From Baffinella frigidus (lineage: Eukaryota; Cryptophyceae; Cryptomonadales; Baffinellaceae), in assembly GCA_026770585.1 (NCBI GenBank), contig MU646457.1:119394-144211 (forward strand): 24,818 nt of DNA, given 5' to 3'. This document shows positions 14,987 to 22,690 of this stretch, piece after piece. The notes beneath the pieces are model-generated. The model was not told the DNA's origin. It did not search any database and worked only from the letters and a program-made list of their open reading frames with translations. Numbering within the stretch: the stretch's first letter is position 1; every line of letters begins with the position of its first letter. Position numbers and translations under genes: made by a program.

Positions 14987-15140
14987 CTAGCCCTCCGAAG
15001 TGGACCAAATCGAGATTTTAGCCCTCTTGATTTCAGGCGGGCGTTTGAGCCGTTCGGGTCAAATTCGACCCGAATGGCTCGAAACCCCACCTGGAAGCCA
15101 AACAGCCATAATCATGGTTTAGTCCACTTCGGAGGGCTAG
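14987..15140. repeat. MITE-like element, family J, inserted beside a donor
   Basis: Perfect 19-bp terminal inverted repeats CTAGCCCTCCGAAGTGGAC (14987-15005 and complement 15122-15140). Inside is a near-palindrome at 15046-15084 (GAGCCGTTCGGGTCAAATTC). The element begins three bases after the exon boundary of eta2. After it comes TGGACGGTCCCC, where eta3 has CTGACGGTCCCC directly after its donor GTA, so the empty site can be inferred. Confidence 0.8.
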
Positions 15141-15154
15141 TGGACGGTCCCCAG

Positions 15155-15391
15155 CGACGTTTTTGGAGGGCGCGCGCGCGTGTGGGACGGCCGCACGGTC
15201 CCGGGGGGTAACATGATCACGTCCGCCAGGTACTGACGGTCCCCGAGATTGTTGACTAACCCCGGAGAATTTGTACCAGGCTTTGTACGTGGAAGAGGTG
15301 GGATTAGTCAACTGGAGTGGACGTTTTTGGAGGGCGCGCGCGTGTGGGACGGCCGCACGGTCCCGGGGGGTAACGTGATCACGTCCGCCGG
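15155..15391 (+). pseudogene. Eta copies 3 and 4 (3' two thirds)
   Basis: 15155-15229 and about 15318-15391 both carry RVWDGRTVPGGN and end at GTACTG or GTTCTG. The 5' part is replaced in both by CGACGTTTTTGGAGGG or GGACGTTTTTGGAGGG. Copy 3 has ATG for GTG in the GGN-V-I part. Confidence 0.6.
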
Positions 15392-15587
15392 GTTCTGACC
15401 CACTCACCCTCCGAAGTAGACCAAATCACCATTTTAGCTTTCTTGATTTCAGGCGGGCGTGATCACAACCACCGGGCACGGATCTCATCCCGCCAGCTAT
15501 TCACATTAAATACTCGAAACCTAGACAGTACGGCTAGGTTTTGTGGAAATTGGCGCCGGACGCAATCCTGTTCAAACACAAATGCCT

Positions 15588-15670
15588 CGCTCTGCCTAAC
15601 TCGGGTTGACAGACTATTCTCAAGTTGACATGCTGGGTTTGCGGTACAAAGCCGTCAACTTTTGAGCGGT
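15588..15670 (+). repeat. MITE-like element, family B, copy 6 (left part)
   Basis: GCTCTGCCTAACTCGGGTTG, then CAAGTTGACATGCTGGGTTT and CGTCAACTTTTGAGCGG. The right end is missing. Confidence 0.7.
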
Positions 15671-15687
15671 ATCGCGTCCGAGAAGAG

Positions 15688-15745
15688 GTACGAGACGCGG
15701 CTGTTCGGGGATGCGCCGTGGGACAAGACAGCCTTTGCGCCATTC
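15688..15745 (+). pseudogene. Theta copy 1
   Basis: Begins after GAAGAG, reads YETRLFGDAPWDKT and then AFAPF, and ends at TTC/GTCTGC. It differs from theta2 by one codon in length and several residues but keeps frame and both borders, so it could also be an alternative exon. Confidence 0.5.
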
Positions 15746-15765
15746 GTCTGCCTTATCTCATGCGG

Positions 15766-15896
15766 AAGCTCAAACCGCACCGCTTTGAGAGTTTCGTCGC
15801 TCAACCCGCAGCGAGAGTCGTGTCCCTCAAATCGCACCGCTTCGACTGTCGTGTCCCATATGGAAGCTAAAAATGCACCGTTTTGAGTGTCGCGTC
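15766..15896 (+). repeat. CTCAAACCGCACCGCTT repeat, an intron 3'-end module
   Basis: CTCAAACCGCACCGCTT and variants occur at 15769, 15827 and 15866, and again at 18198, 18429, 18502 and 18531 and in related form at 23126. They are typically followed within 10-30 bp by (C)GAAACAG or TTTCAG acceptors (theta2, mu1, mu2, rho). Confidence 0.6.
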
Positions 15897-15905
15897 CGAA
15901 AACAG

Positions 15906-15966
15906 GTACGCGGCGCGGCTGTTCGGGGACGCGCCGTCGGACAAGACACGGGAATTTGAGCCATTC
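15906..15966 (+). CDS. Exon theta2
   Basis: Acceptor GAAAACAG, one base, then YAARLFGDAPSDKTREFEPF, then GTCGAG as the possible donor. Entry phase fits eta2; exit phase 0 fits kappa1. The frame stays open past the GT (VERHAGFVSV and on), so the 3' border is the weakest point. Confidence 0.5.
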
Positions 15967-16290
15967 GTCGAGCGCCACGCTGGCTTCGTCTCGGTGCGAA
16001 CACGCCCTAGTCCTCAGACATGGATCAAATGTAGGATTTAGTTTGAGCCGTTTGCAGTGGGAATTGGAGCCTTCAGGTGCAAATTCGCACCTGTTCCCAT
16101 TAAAATGCCTCGGTCACATCCTGGATTTGGTCTTTTTTGGGGCACTAGTGGAAGCACGGCGGTTAACTAATCAGATGTTGACTAAACAAAGAGGGTTTCC
16201 TGGTGCACACGCTTGCCCGGGTTTGTTGCTGTCCTGGTACAGAACCTGCCCGGTTCAGTCAACCGTCGTGACACTCCCACGTGCCTCTCC
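15967..16290 (+). other. Intron with small hairpins
   Basis: A hairpin GGTGCAAATTCGCACC lies at 16076-16091 within a GGAGCC-type repeat. Otherwise I see nothing clear; no gene. Confidence 0.4.
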
Positions 16291-16670
16291 TCGTGCGTAG
16301 CGTCCGGCGTTGACTTTCGCTCTCACAAATCAAAAGTCACGGTGGTAAACCCCAAAAGTCACCGGGTAACTCAAAAGTCGCACGTGCGTAGCGTCCGGCG
16401 TCGACTTTCGCCTCACAAATAAAAAATCAAGGTGGTAACACCCAAAGACGGTAAAACCTTTCGCTCTCAAACCTCGAAAGTCACGGGGGTAAAACTCAAA
16501 GTGTCAATAAGTTATACCAGGAACCCATAAATGGCTCCAAGTCATTTCTAAATTGGAGCCATTTCTGAATGGGGTCCAGGGCTGAACCCTTTTCCAACTA
16601 TCTCAAATCTCAAAAGTCACGGGGGTAAAACTCAAAAGTCATGGCGGTAACTCAAAAGTCACTCTCGCAG
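16291..16670 (+). repeat. AAAAGTCACGGGGGTAAAACTC minisatellite-like intron
   Basis: A roughly 95-bp unit (CGTGCGTAGCGTCCGGCG ... AAAAGTCACGGTGGTAA) is repeated about twice (16292 and 16384). Shorter AAAGTCACGGGGGTAAAACT units follow, with a GGCTCCAA/TTGGAGCC hairpin at 16529-16564. The last unit ends CACTCTCGCAG, the kappa1 acceptor. Confidence 0.75.
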
Positions 16671-16792
16671 GTCCCCCGCGCGCCCCCCGCGCCACCAGGC
16701 GTCAGCGGAGCGGAAATTCCCGGGCAGTTCCAGGGGTACGCCGTGCGGTATCTGCGCGATGGGACCTTACCTGCGTCGAGCAAGGGCGACGG
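16671..16792 (+). CDS. Exon kappa1 (40 codons)
   Basis: Acceptor CTCGCAG, a Pro-rich start (VPRAPPAPPGVSGAEIPG), then GYAVRYLRDGTLPASSKGDG with strong GC3 bias, two trailing bases and donor GACGG/GTATCA. Phase 0 in and two bases out, fitting theta2 and lambda1. Three later copies keep only the second half. Not recognised. Confidence 0.55.
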
Positions 16793-17480
16793 GTATCACA
16801 TTCCACGCCTATTTTTTTCACATTTCACGCCCTTTCCTCATGTTTCAGGCCCCTTTCTGCTCCACTTCTTTGCATTTCACGCCCCTTTCTGATCCCCCCT
16901 TTGCATTTCACGCACCTTTATGCTCCCCATCTTCGCATTTCACGCCCCTTTCTGGGGTACGCCGTGCGGTATTTGCGCAACGGGTCCTTGCCTGCGTCGA
17001 GCAAGGGCGACGGGTACATTCCACGCCCCTTTTATGTTCACATTTCACGCCCCTTTCTGGGGTACGCCGTGCGGTATTTGCGCAACGGGTCCTTGCCTGC
17101 GTCGAGCAAGGGCGACGGGTACATTCCACGCCCCTTTTATGTTCACATTTCACGCCCCTTTTGCCCCCCTTCTTCGCATGTCACGCCCTTTTCTGACGTG
17201 TGTTTTACGTGTTTCACATTTCACGCCCCTTTTCTGTTCGCATTTCACGCCCTTTTTACCCCCCTTCTGCACATTTCACGCCCTTTTCTGGGGTATGCCG
17301 TGTTGTATTTGCGCGATTGGAGTGTGCCGGCGTCGAGCAAGGGCGACGGGTACATTCCACGCCCCTTTTATGTTCACATTTCGTGCCCTTTTCTGCGACC
17401 CTTCTTTGCGTATTAGTCCCTTTTTCTGCTCCCCGTCTTTGCATTTCATCTTTCTGCTCTTTTTCTTCGCATTTCCCTCC
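16793..17480 (+). repeat. Kappa copies 2-4 in a CATTTCACGCCCCTTT minisatellite
   Basis: Units of about 20-30 bp (CATTTCACGCCCCTTTCTG) fill the intron. Embedded are kappa copies at 16955-17013, 17060-17118 and 17291-17349. Copies 2 and 3 belong to a 105-bp near-perfect tandem duplication (from 16951 and 17056). All three read GYAV...LR...PASSKGDG and end GACGG/GTACAT. CTG/TTG, TTA/TTG, TAC/TAT and CCT/CCG changes are silent. Their 5' border is CTG/GGGTA instead of a clear AG. Confidence 0.75.
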
Positions 17481-17488
17481 TGGACTTG

Positions 17489-17722
17489 GACGCGGCCACG
17501 TGTTTAACACTCATCTGTTTCCACATCGGGATGGAGGCAAACCGTGCCCACCTGCTCGAATGGGACGCGGCCACGTGTCTAACACGCATCTGTGTCCCCA
17601 CGAATAGAAAGACGCGGACGCGACCGCGTGTCTAACACGTGTACAACACAGACCCGCGTCCCGTGCGGCAGGATGGACTCGGACGCGACCACGTGTCTAA
17701 CACTCCTCTGTGTCCGCATCAG
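17489..17722 (+). repeat. Repeated 5' part of exon lambda with ACGTGTCTAACAC
   Basis: Four units of about 45-75 bp, each containing a GATGGACTCGGACGCG-type start (degenerate in the first copies) followed by ACCACGTGTCTAACAC and CTGTGTCC. Starts are near 17489, 17561, 17608 and 17670. The last ends TCCGCATCAG, the lambda1 acceptor. Confidence 0.7.
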
Positions 17723-17789
17723 GATGGACTCGGACGCGACGCGGCGCGCGCACGCGGTGGACGACTCCGTCCTCCGCACCGTCCGCCAG
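17723..17789 (+). CDS. Exon lambda1
   Basis: Acceptor GCATCAG, one base, then MDSDATRRAHAVDDSVLR and TVRQ, donor CAG/GTCCCG. Phase fits kappa1 and mu2. Copies lambda2 and lambda3 downstream keep RAHAVDDSVLRTVRQ and RAHTVDDSVLRTVRQ. Confidence 0.55.
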
Positions 17790-17845
17790 GTCCCGCTCCA
17801 AAGTTGCCGGATTTGTACCGTGAAGCCAGCATGTTAACTTGATAA

Positions 17846-18180
17846 AAGTCCTCTTTTCCTAAGTTATGAGGCTCGTTCCCTATGGTTATGAAGCGCGCGC
17901 ACGCGGTGGATGACTCCGTCCTCCGCACCGTCCGCCAGGTTCCCTCTCCCTACGGTTATGAGCCCGTAGAGAAGGTTATGAGGCCTCCCTATGGTATAGG
18001 TCCTCTTTCCCTATAGTTATGAGGCTCCCTACTTATATGAGCCTCATAACCTATGGTTATGAGGCTCTTTCCCTGAGGTTATCAGGCGCGCACATACCGT
18101 GGACGACTCCGTCCTCCGCACCGTCCGCCAAATCCTCTTTATTTACGGTTATGAGCCTCTCGAGACACCGGTTATGAGTA
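17846..18180 (+). repeat. GGTTATGAGGCTC minisatellite with lambda copies 2 and 3
   Basis: CCCTATGGTTATGAGGCTC-type units (about 20-25 bp) occur throughout. Lambda2 at about 17894-17938 has donor CAG/GTTCCC and a silent GAC/GAT change. Lambda3 at 18086-18130 has a good acceptor (TTATCAG), but its donor GT is changed to AA, so it could not splice out normally. Confidence 0.7.
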
Positions 18181-18256
18181 TTCCAGAGCAGTTCTGAAGA
18201 CGCTCAAACCGCACCGCTTGAATTGTCTCGTCCCCCAACCAGTCACATGAATCCTG

Positions 18257-18372
18257 CAGGGGTACCTTGCTCACAAGAAAGCCCCCCCCCCTAGGGCCAC
18301 CATAGGGCCCTAGGCATAGGCCTACTGTAGGGTCCTAGGGAGTGACGGTTTCTTATGAGCAAGGTACCCCTG
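18257..18372. repeat. MITE-like element, family E, copy 1
   Basis: Terminal inverted repeats CAGGGGTACCTTGCTCA and its complement, followed inward by AGAAA / TTTCT. Inner near-palindromic CCTAGG segments (CCTAGGCATAGGCCTACTG). Other copies at 21569-21688 and 22383-22500. In the latter two, TA lies immediately outside both ends, compatible with a TA target duplication. Confidence 0.85.
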
Positions 18373-18394
18373 TAACCCTTCAGCCTCGAAACAG

Positions 18395-18432
18395 GCACCA
18401 TCGCGGGACGAGATCGCCTCGCAGCTGCTCAA
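18395..18432 (+). pseudogene. Mu copy 1 (5' half)
   Basis: Acceptor CGAAACAG, then APSRDEIASQLL in frame, then it runs into the CTCAAACCGCACCGCTT repeat. No donor. Confidence 0.5.
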
Positions 18433-18572
18433 ACCGCACCGCTTCGAGTGGCACGTCCCCTGCGGAAGCTCAAATTACAACTCTTTGACTATCGCGTCCA
18501 ATCAAACCGCACCGTTTCGACAATCGCGTCCCTCAAACCGCAACGCTTCGACTGATCTCGTTCCCGAAACAG

Positions 18573-18638
18573 GCACCATCGCGGCACGAGATCGCCTCGC
18601 GGCTGCTACCGGCACAGCCGTCCTTCTGCCCTGATCTC
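18573..18638 (+). CDS. Exon mu2
   Basis: Acceptor CGAAACAG, 22 codons beginning APSRHEIASRLLPAQPSFCP, and a good donor GATCTC/GTGAGA. Phase 0 at both ends, length divisible by three. Copy mu3 (about 18878-18931) keeps the 3' part and the identical donor. Not recognised. Confidence 0.55.
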
Positions 18639-18655
18639 GTGAGAGCCCTTCTAGC

Positions 18656-18735
18656 GCGCGCGAGAGAGAGAGGGAGAGAGAGCGTGAGAGCGCGACAGAG
18701 AGAGAGCGAGCGAGCGACAGAGAGCGAGAGAAAGA
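18656..18735 (+). repeat. GA-rich low-complexity tract
   Basis: About 80 bp of GAGAGA with GAGCGAGCGACAG variants, between the donor of mu2 and a family B element. Confidence 0.9.
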
Positions 18736-18876
18736 CTAGCTCTGCCTCACTCGGGTTGACTCCCAGACTATTCCCACATTGACATGCTGAGTTTTGGGTA
18801 CATATCCGTCACCTTTGGGGCGGGGAAGAGCCCGGGGGGAACAAATTGGTGAGCCGAAATAGACTGAGAAAGAGAG
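18736..18876 (+). repeat. MITE-like element, family B, copy 7
   Basis: Complete copy: CTAGCTCTGCCTCACTCGGG at the left, ACATTGACATGCTGAG inside, and AAATAGACTGAGAAAGAG at the right. It lies just before mu3. Confidence 0.75.
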
Positions 18877-18877
18877 G

Positions 18878-18931
18878 GACGGGATCGCCTTGCGGCTGCT
18901 CCCGGCACAGCCGTCCTTCTGCCCTGATCTC
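18878..18931 (+). pseudogene. Mu copy 3
   Basis: RDGIALRLLPAQPSFCPDL in frame, ending CTC/GTGAGA as in mu2. The normal acceptor is replaced by the end of the family B element (GAAAGAGAG). Telomere-like CCCTAAAC and CCCGAAA units follow (18949-19047), the latter as a perfect short tandem. Confidence 0.55.
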
Positions 18932-19129
18932 GTGAGAGCCCTGCACGAACCCTAAACTCGAAACTAAACTCGAAAGTGAGAGAGCCCTTTACGAACCCTT
19001 AATTCGAAACCGTAACCCCGAAACCCGAAACCCGAAACCCGAAACCCGACCCTGCATGGTTATCCCGTTCACCGACAGAAACCCGACTCCCTAATCTAAA
19101 AAAGGCTAAACCCGTAACTTTATTTTCAG

Positions 19130-19171
19130 GGGTGGATCCCGGGCGCCTTCTCGGACGCTGTCCGCAAGCGG
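19130..19171 (+). CDS. Exon nu (42 bp)
   Basis: Classic acceptor TTTATTTTCAG, 14 codons (GWIPGAFSDAVRKR), donor CGG/GTCCAC. Phase 0 at both ends. The preceding CTAAT and CTAAA offer branch-site candidates. A G-strand telomere-like stretch (19201-19235) follows. No copies seen. Confidence 0.5.
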
Positions 19172-19235
19172 GTCCACCCCTTCCCCCCCCCAGGACCACT
19201 GTTTAGGGTTTAGGGGTTGGGGTTGTAGGGTTGAG

Positions 19236-19850
19236 GCTGTAGGCTGCCTAGTTGGGGTGCCGCACGGTCTTGGTGAGTGCAGAGTGTAGATTGTCCCCCA
19301 ACCCGTTTCGGTCCTTGAGAATTTAATGTCAAAACATCCTGCCGTCGGGGACTCAGCCTGAACCCATTTCGGTCCTGATCTTCCACAAGAGTTTTTCGGC
19401 GTTTAGGTCCTGATTTTTCGAGGCCTTCACGGAAGAGAATACATGGTGGGCATGTTGGGTGCGATCCGTGATAGAAGCATTGTATCTCTCTAACCCGTAA
19501 CGGTGGCGGACAGCCGTCCGCAACCAGGTCCAACCCCCAACCCCCAAACCCCAAACTGTGGGTTGAGTGGGGAACTCCGACGTTTGCACCTCTGCGGGAT
19601 ACAGGTAGGGAAGCATGCGACCTCCCAGAGAAACGGTGGCTGGGTCCAGTTTTGGAGCTGCAGCTGTGTCACCTACGAACGGCGAAGTAGTTTGCACGAC
19701 GTGGGCATCCGGGAAATCTAGCTCTGCCTGAGTCGGAATTGACTGATCGTTTTCACTCCAAAAGTTGACAGATTTGTACCACAACCCCGGGGAATCAACT
19801 TCCAGTCTCCTCAAAGTCAACTTCCGGTCTCCTCGTTTCGACACCAGATT
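19236..19850 (+). other. Intron after nu
   Basis: Mostly unique sequence. A 163-codon minus-strand frame (19353-19844) and a 114-codon one (19210-19554) are open but show no convincing coding bias; the segment around 19528-19557 is telomere-like. The element-like piece CCAAAAGTTGACAGATTTGT at 19759-19778 is shared with 20473 and resembles an inverted part of family B. Confidence 0.4.
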
Positions 19851-19938
19851 AAATCAGGAACACCATATTAACCTCATCGTCTCTCTCTTTCTCGCTTCGT
19901 GAAGGCATTTACACATGTCTCTCTCTGGCGTGTGTGTC

Positions 19939-20068
19939 AGGTGATGCCGAAGGTCACGTACCCCCCCCCCCCATTTCAGGTAATACTTGAGTTCACGTAC
20001 CCCCCCTTCCCCGGCTTTTGGTGATGCATAAGGCCACGCACCCTGGTCCCAGGTGATGTCTAAGGTGC
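19939..20068 (+). pseudogene. Partial copies of the start of exon xi
   Basis: CAGGTGATGCCGAAGGTCAC (19939), CAGGTAATACTTGAGTTCAC (19977), a weaker one at about 20018 and CAGGTGATG at 20050 correspond to the first codons of xi1 (VMPEVAYPP). The first two run into C homopolymers at the Pro codons. Each has an AG at the homologous acceptor. Confidence 0.5.
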
Positions 20069-20079
20069 AAGCTCAAGTA

Positions 20080-20267
20080 CAGTGGACCTACCCTAACACA
20101 TACCCGTCGGGGCCAGACTGATTGAGTATGTGTGGAGGGTAGGTATGCGTTATGGTGTCCACCCTTCAGGCAAACTTCCTTGCAGGGGGAAATCGGGGGC
20201 CGGCCGAAGGAGTATGTTTGGAGGGTAAGTATGTGTTACGGTAGCCTGTGTTAGGGTAGGTGGACTG
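20080..20267 (+). repeat. MITE-like element, family H, copy 2
   Basis: CAGTGGACCTACCCTAACAC at the left and GTGTTAGGGTAGGTGGACTG at the right are complementary but for one or two bases. The interior is nearly identical to 3572-3754. Confidence 0.85.
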
Positions 20268-20559
20268 CAACGCTCTGTAGCTTGGGTCTCTGTCAACAAA
20301 ATTTACTACATAATTTACGCATGGAGAAACAGTTGACGACCTCTCGCTCTGCCAGAGTCAATTTTTGTCCACCATAAATGTATGTTAGCCGCAGATTTAT
20401 AATGGGATTTCCTGCTCTAATTGTATTTTACTCAGGCAGAGCTAGGATTTGAGCATCCGGGAAACGGTCCACTCCAAAAGTTGACGAATTTGTACCACAG
20501 CCCGGGGAATCAACTTACGAATAAGCCCTCCTGTAACGCTGGCGTTTGGCATGATTCAG

Positions 20560-20652
20560 GTAATGCCGGAAGTCGCCTACCCCCCGGTGACGTCCTCGAC
20601 CGGGATATCGCGCACCCGCCTCGACTCCCGCCTCGCCGAGCACCAACTCAAG
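20560..20652 (+). CDS. Exon xi1 (31 codons)
   Basis: Acceptor ATGATTCAG, then VMPEVAYPPVTSSTGISR and RLDSRLAEHQLK in one frame, donor AAG/GTCATC. Phase 0 at both ends. It is the only copy with both the 5' VMPEVAYPP part and the 3' part. Not recognised. Confidence 0.6.
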
Positions 20653-21255
20653 GTCATCCCGGATTTGTACCGGGAAAATAGATAGACTCGTGGATTTGTA
20701 CCAGAAAAATAGATGGACTTGTAGATTTGTACCAGGAAAATAGATGGACTTGTAGATTTATACCAGCAAAATAGATGGGCACTGTCTGCGAAGTCCCCGG
20801 TGACGTCCTCGAGAGGGATATCACGGACCCGCCTCGACTCTCGCCTCGCCGAGCACCAACTCAAGGTTGTCCAGGGTTTGTACCGGGAAAATAGACGGAC
20901 TTGTGGATTTGTACCAGGAAAATAGACGGACTTGCAGATTTGTACCAGGAAAATAGATGGACATTCTCATTTGTACCAGGAAAATAGATAGACGTGTAGA
21001 TTTGTACCAGCAAAATAGATGGACACTGTCAGCGAAGTCCCCGGTGACGTCCTCGAGAGGGATACCACGGACCCGCCTCGACTCCCGCCTCGCCGAGCAC
21101 CAACTCAAGGTTGTCCAGGATTTAGGACGAACCAGATTTGTACCAGGAAAATAGATGGACTTTGTCATTTGTACCAGGAAAATAAGTGGGCATTGTCATT
21201 TGCACCAGGGGGAAAAATGGACGTGCAGATTTGTACCAGGAAGATAGATGGACAG
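20653..21255 (+). repeat. Xi copies 2 and 3 alternating with a GATTTGTACCAGGAAAATAG minisatellite
   Basis: Units of about 31 bp (GATTTGTACCAGGAAAATAG plus ATGGACTTGTA) occur at 20661-20780, 20873-21022 and 21130-21255. Between them are xi copies at 20794-20865 and 21038-21109, each exactly 72 bp. Both follow GCGAAG, read RTRLDSRLAEHQLK and end AAG/GTTGTC. TCC/TCT is silent; Ser/Pro and Thr/Arg changes occur. No frame disruption is seen in either copy. Confidence 0.75.
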
Positions 21256-21340
21256 TGTCTGCGAAGTGCCCCCTTGAGCTCTCAACCTTCTCTCTTTATT
21301 ACCCTCAGCCTTTTAGAAAGTTATCAACTGAATTACCTAC

Positions 21341-21440
21341 CCTAAACCCTCAACCCTCAACCCTCAACCCTCAACCCCAAACCCTAAACCCCAAACCCCA
21401 AACCCCAAACCCCAAACCCCAAACCCCAAACCCCAAACGC
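21341..21440 (+). repeat. CCCTCAA and CCCCAAA heptamer blocks ending at an acceptor
   Basis: Four to five CCCTCAA units, then about eight CCCCAAA units, ending CCCCAAACGCAG. The AG serves exon omicron. Confidence 0.9.
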
Positions 21441-21442
21441 AG

Positions 21443-21507
21443 GGGTGGCACGGGTGCATGGATAAGATGGACGAACGCGAACCCGGCCACTGGCCCGTCT
21501 GGCTCGA
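21443..21507 (+). CDS. Exon omicron
   Basis: Directly after the heptamer array: GWHGCMDKMDEREPGHWPVW and one Leu codon, then GA/GTAACG. GC3 is high in this frame. A second plus frame across it is open but less biased. Phase 0 in, two bases out. If the donor is not used, a TAA stop follows two bases later, so this could also be a terminal exon ending ...VWLE-stop. Confidence 0.5.
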
Positions 21508-21568
21508 GTAACGTACTCACAGGGCGATTGCGGCCACTTTTGCCGACGTCACCGAAAGTCATCCTCTA

Positions 21569-21688
21569 CAGGGGTGACTCGCTCATAAGAAAGCGCCTCA
21601 TCCTAGGACCCTACAGTAGGGCTATGTCTAGGGCCCTCAGGTGGTCCTTAGGGGGGAGGGGCGCTTTCTTATGAGCGAGGTATCCCTG
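21569..21688. repeat. MITE-like element, family E, copy 2
   Basis: CAGGGGTGACTCGCTCATAA / TTATGAGCGAGGTATCCCTG with TA on both flanks. Inner CCTAGG-type palindrome. Confidence 0.85.
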
Positions 21689-21707
21689 TACGTCTAGGGA
21701 GGGACGT

Positions 21708-21985
21708 TGTGGGTATCTAGGATCTAAGGGCATACAGACGCAAGGTTATGAGGACGCCTAGGTAGATTCACTTAGGCCTCCGAAGTAGATTGAATTAAGA
21801 GAGTTGACTGGAAACTACGGTCCCTCTCAGAGAGAGTTGACTGGTAACTCCGGTCCATCTAAGGTCCGAGGATCCGCTTCAGTAAACGCAACCAAAGACA
21901 GGAGACTCCTCGTGACACCTGGGGCCTGTAGAGTCCAGACCTCATAACCTGGCGTCCTTATGCCATTAGATCCTAGATACCCACA
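21708..21985. repeat. MITE-like element with 48-bp terminal inverted repeats (family L)
   Basis: TGTGGGTATCTAGGATCTAA (from 21708) and its complement (to 21985) extend to about 48 bp with few mismatches, inward to GGTTATGAGG. The interior has two copies of GAGAGTTGACTGG...CGGTCC. A family E copy lies 19 bp to the left and a family A copy directly to the right. Confidence 0.85.
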
Positions 21986-21986
21986 T

Positions 21987-22165
21987 CGGAGGACCCTATT
22001 TACATGTGGGGTTGTACATATTTGTACCAGGATAACGTTGCCAACCTCGTGACTGTGCTAATTTCGCAGAGCCACGTGACCAACTCACGAAATTTACTAC
22101 ACAAACGCCCACTCGCAAAAGAAAACGGCTCAAAACAGGCCCCTCTAGTATCCTCGTGTAGCTCG
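21987..22165 (+). repeat. MITE-like element, family A, copy 3
   Basis: TTTACATGTGGGGTTGTACA, TTTGTACCAGGATAAC, GTGACCAACTCACG and AATTTACTACACAAACGCCC in family order. The right terminal AGGCCCCTCTAGTATCCTCG is kept; the left terminal repeat is degraded. Confidence 0.7.
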
Positions 22166-22318
22166 GGAGTCCGGATTCCGATATTCATTCCCCAGGGCCC
22201 ACGATCCCCAAGCAGGGTGAATTTTGCGCCTGAGAGAGCACCCCGAATACAGTCGATCGAACGGCCCGAGGCGGGCCCGTCCTGGCCTAGCTCCTCACAC
22301 CTCGGGAGTCAACTGCAG

Positions 22319-22351
22319 GCTCACAAAGCTCTGTCTCGAAGCCGTGTCTCT
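22319..22351 (+). CDS. Possible exon pi (33 bp)
   Basis: Acceptor AACTGCAG, one base, LTKLCLEAVS, two bases, donor GTGAGG. Phase fits the exit of omicron. A degenerate copy lies at about 22548-22572 (KLCFETVSR). Very short, so support is modest. Confidence 0.3.
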
Positions 22352-22382
22352 GTGAGGACCTACTCCGCGTACAGCCGACCTA

Positions 22383-22500
22383 CAGGGGTACCTCGCTCAT
22401 GAGAAACTGCCACCCCCCTAGGGACCACCGTAGGGCCCTGGGCATAGGCCTACTGCAGGGTCCTAGGGGTTGGCCGTTTCTTATGAGCGAGGTACCCCTG
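22383..22500. repeat. MITE-like element, family E, copy 3
   Basis: CAGGGGTACCTCGCTCATGA / TTATGAGCGAGGTACCCCTG, flanked by TA on both sides. Inner CCTACTGCAGGGTCCTAGG segment. Confidence 0.85.
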
Positions 22501-22585
22501 TAATGGCCCGATGCGGGCTCGTCTTGGGCTAGCTCCTCACATCAACGAAGCTCTGTTTCGAAACCGTGTCACGGGTCACGAGACC

Positions 22586-22690
22586 TATCCCTCAAGTAGC
22601 CAGGCGGTCAAATTTGACCGCCAAGAGGTCCTAGGCAGGTCCTACGGCCCTACGGCAGGGCGTATGAGCCTACTGGCCACTTAAGGGATA
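22586..22690. repeat. MITE-like element with inner palindrome (family M)
   Basis: TATCCCTCAAGTAGCCAG at the left and CTGGCCACTTAAGGGATA at the right are complementary but for two mismatches. It contains the perfect palindrome GGCGGTCAAATTTGACCGCC (22604-22623). Confidence 0.75.

Noticed and set aside
16759-17607. Plus frames of 145-195 codons (HFTPLSG, FHAPFMFTF repeats)
   Set aside because: They are carried by the CATTTCACGCCCCTTT minisatellite. The frame with GC3 bias and silent substitutions is the short GYAVRYL one inside the kappa copies.
18198-18560. KPHRFE-type repeated frame (CTCAAACCGCACCGCTTCGAGT)
   Set aside because: Looked like a coding repeat, but it consistently precedes GAAACAG acceptors, so it is better explained as an intron-end module.
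19353-19844. 163-codon minus-strand frame
   Set aside because: Overlaps telomere-like sequence and a family-B-like piece at its ends, and shows no GC3 bias or splice logic.
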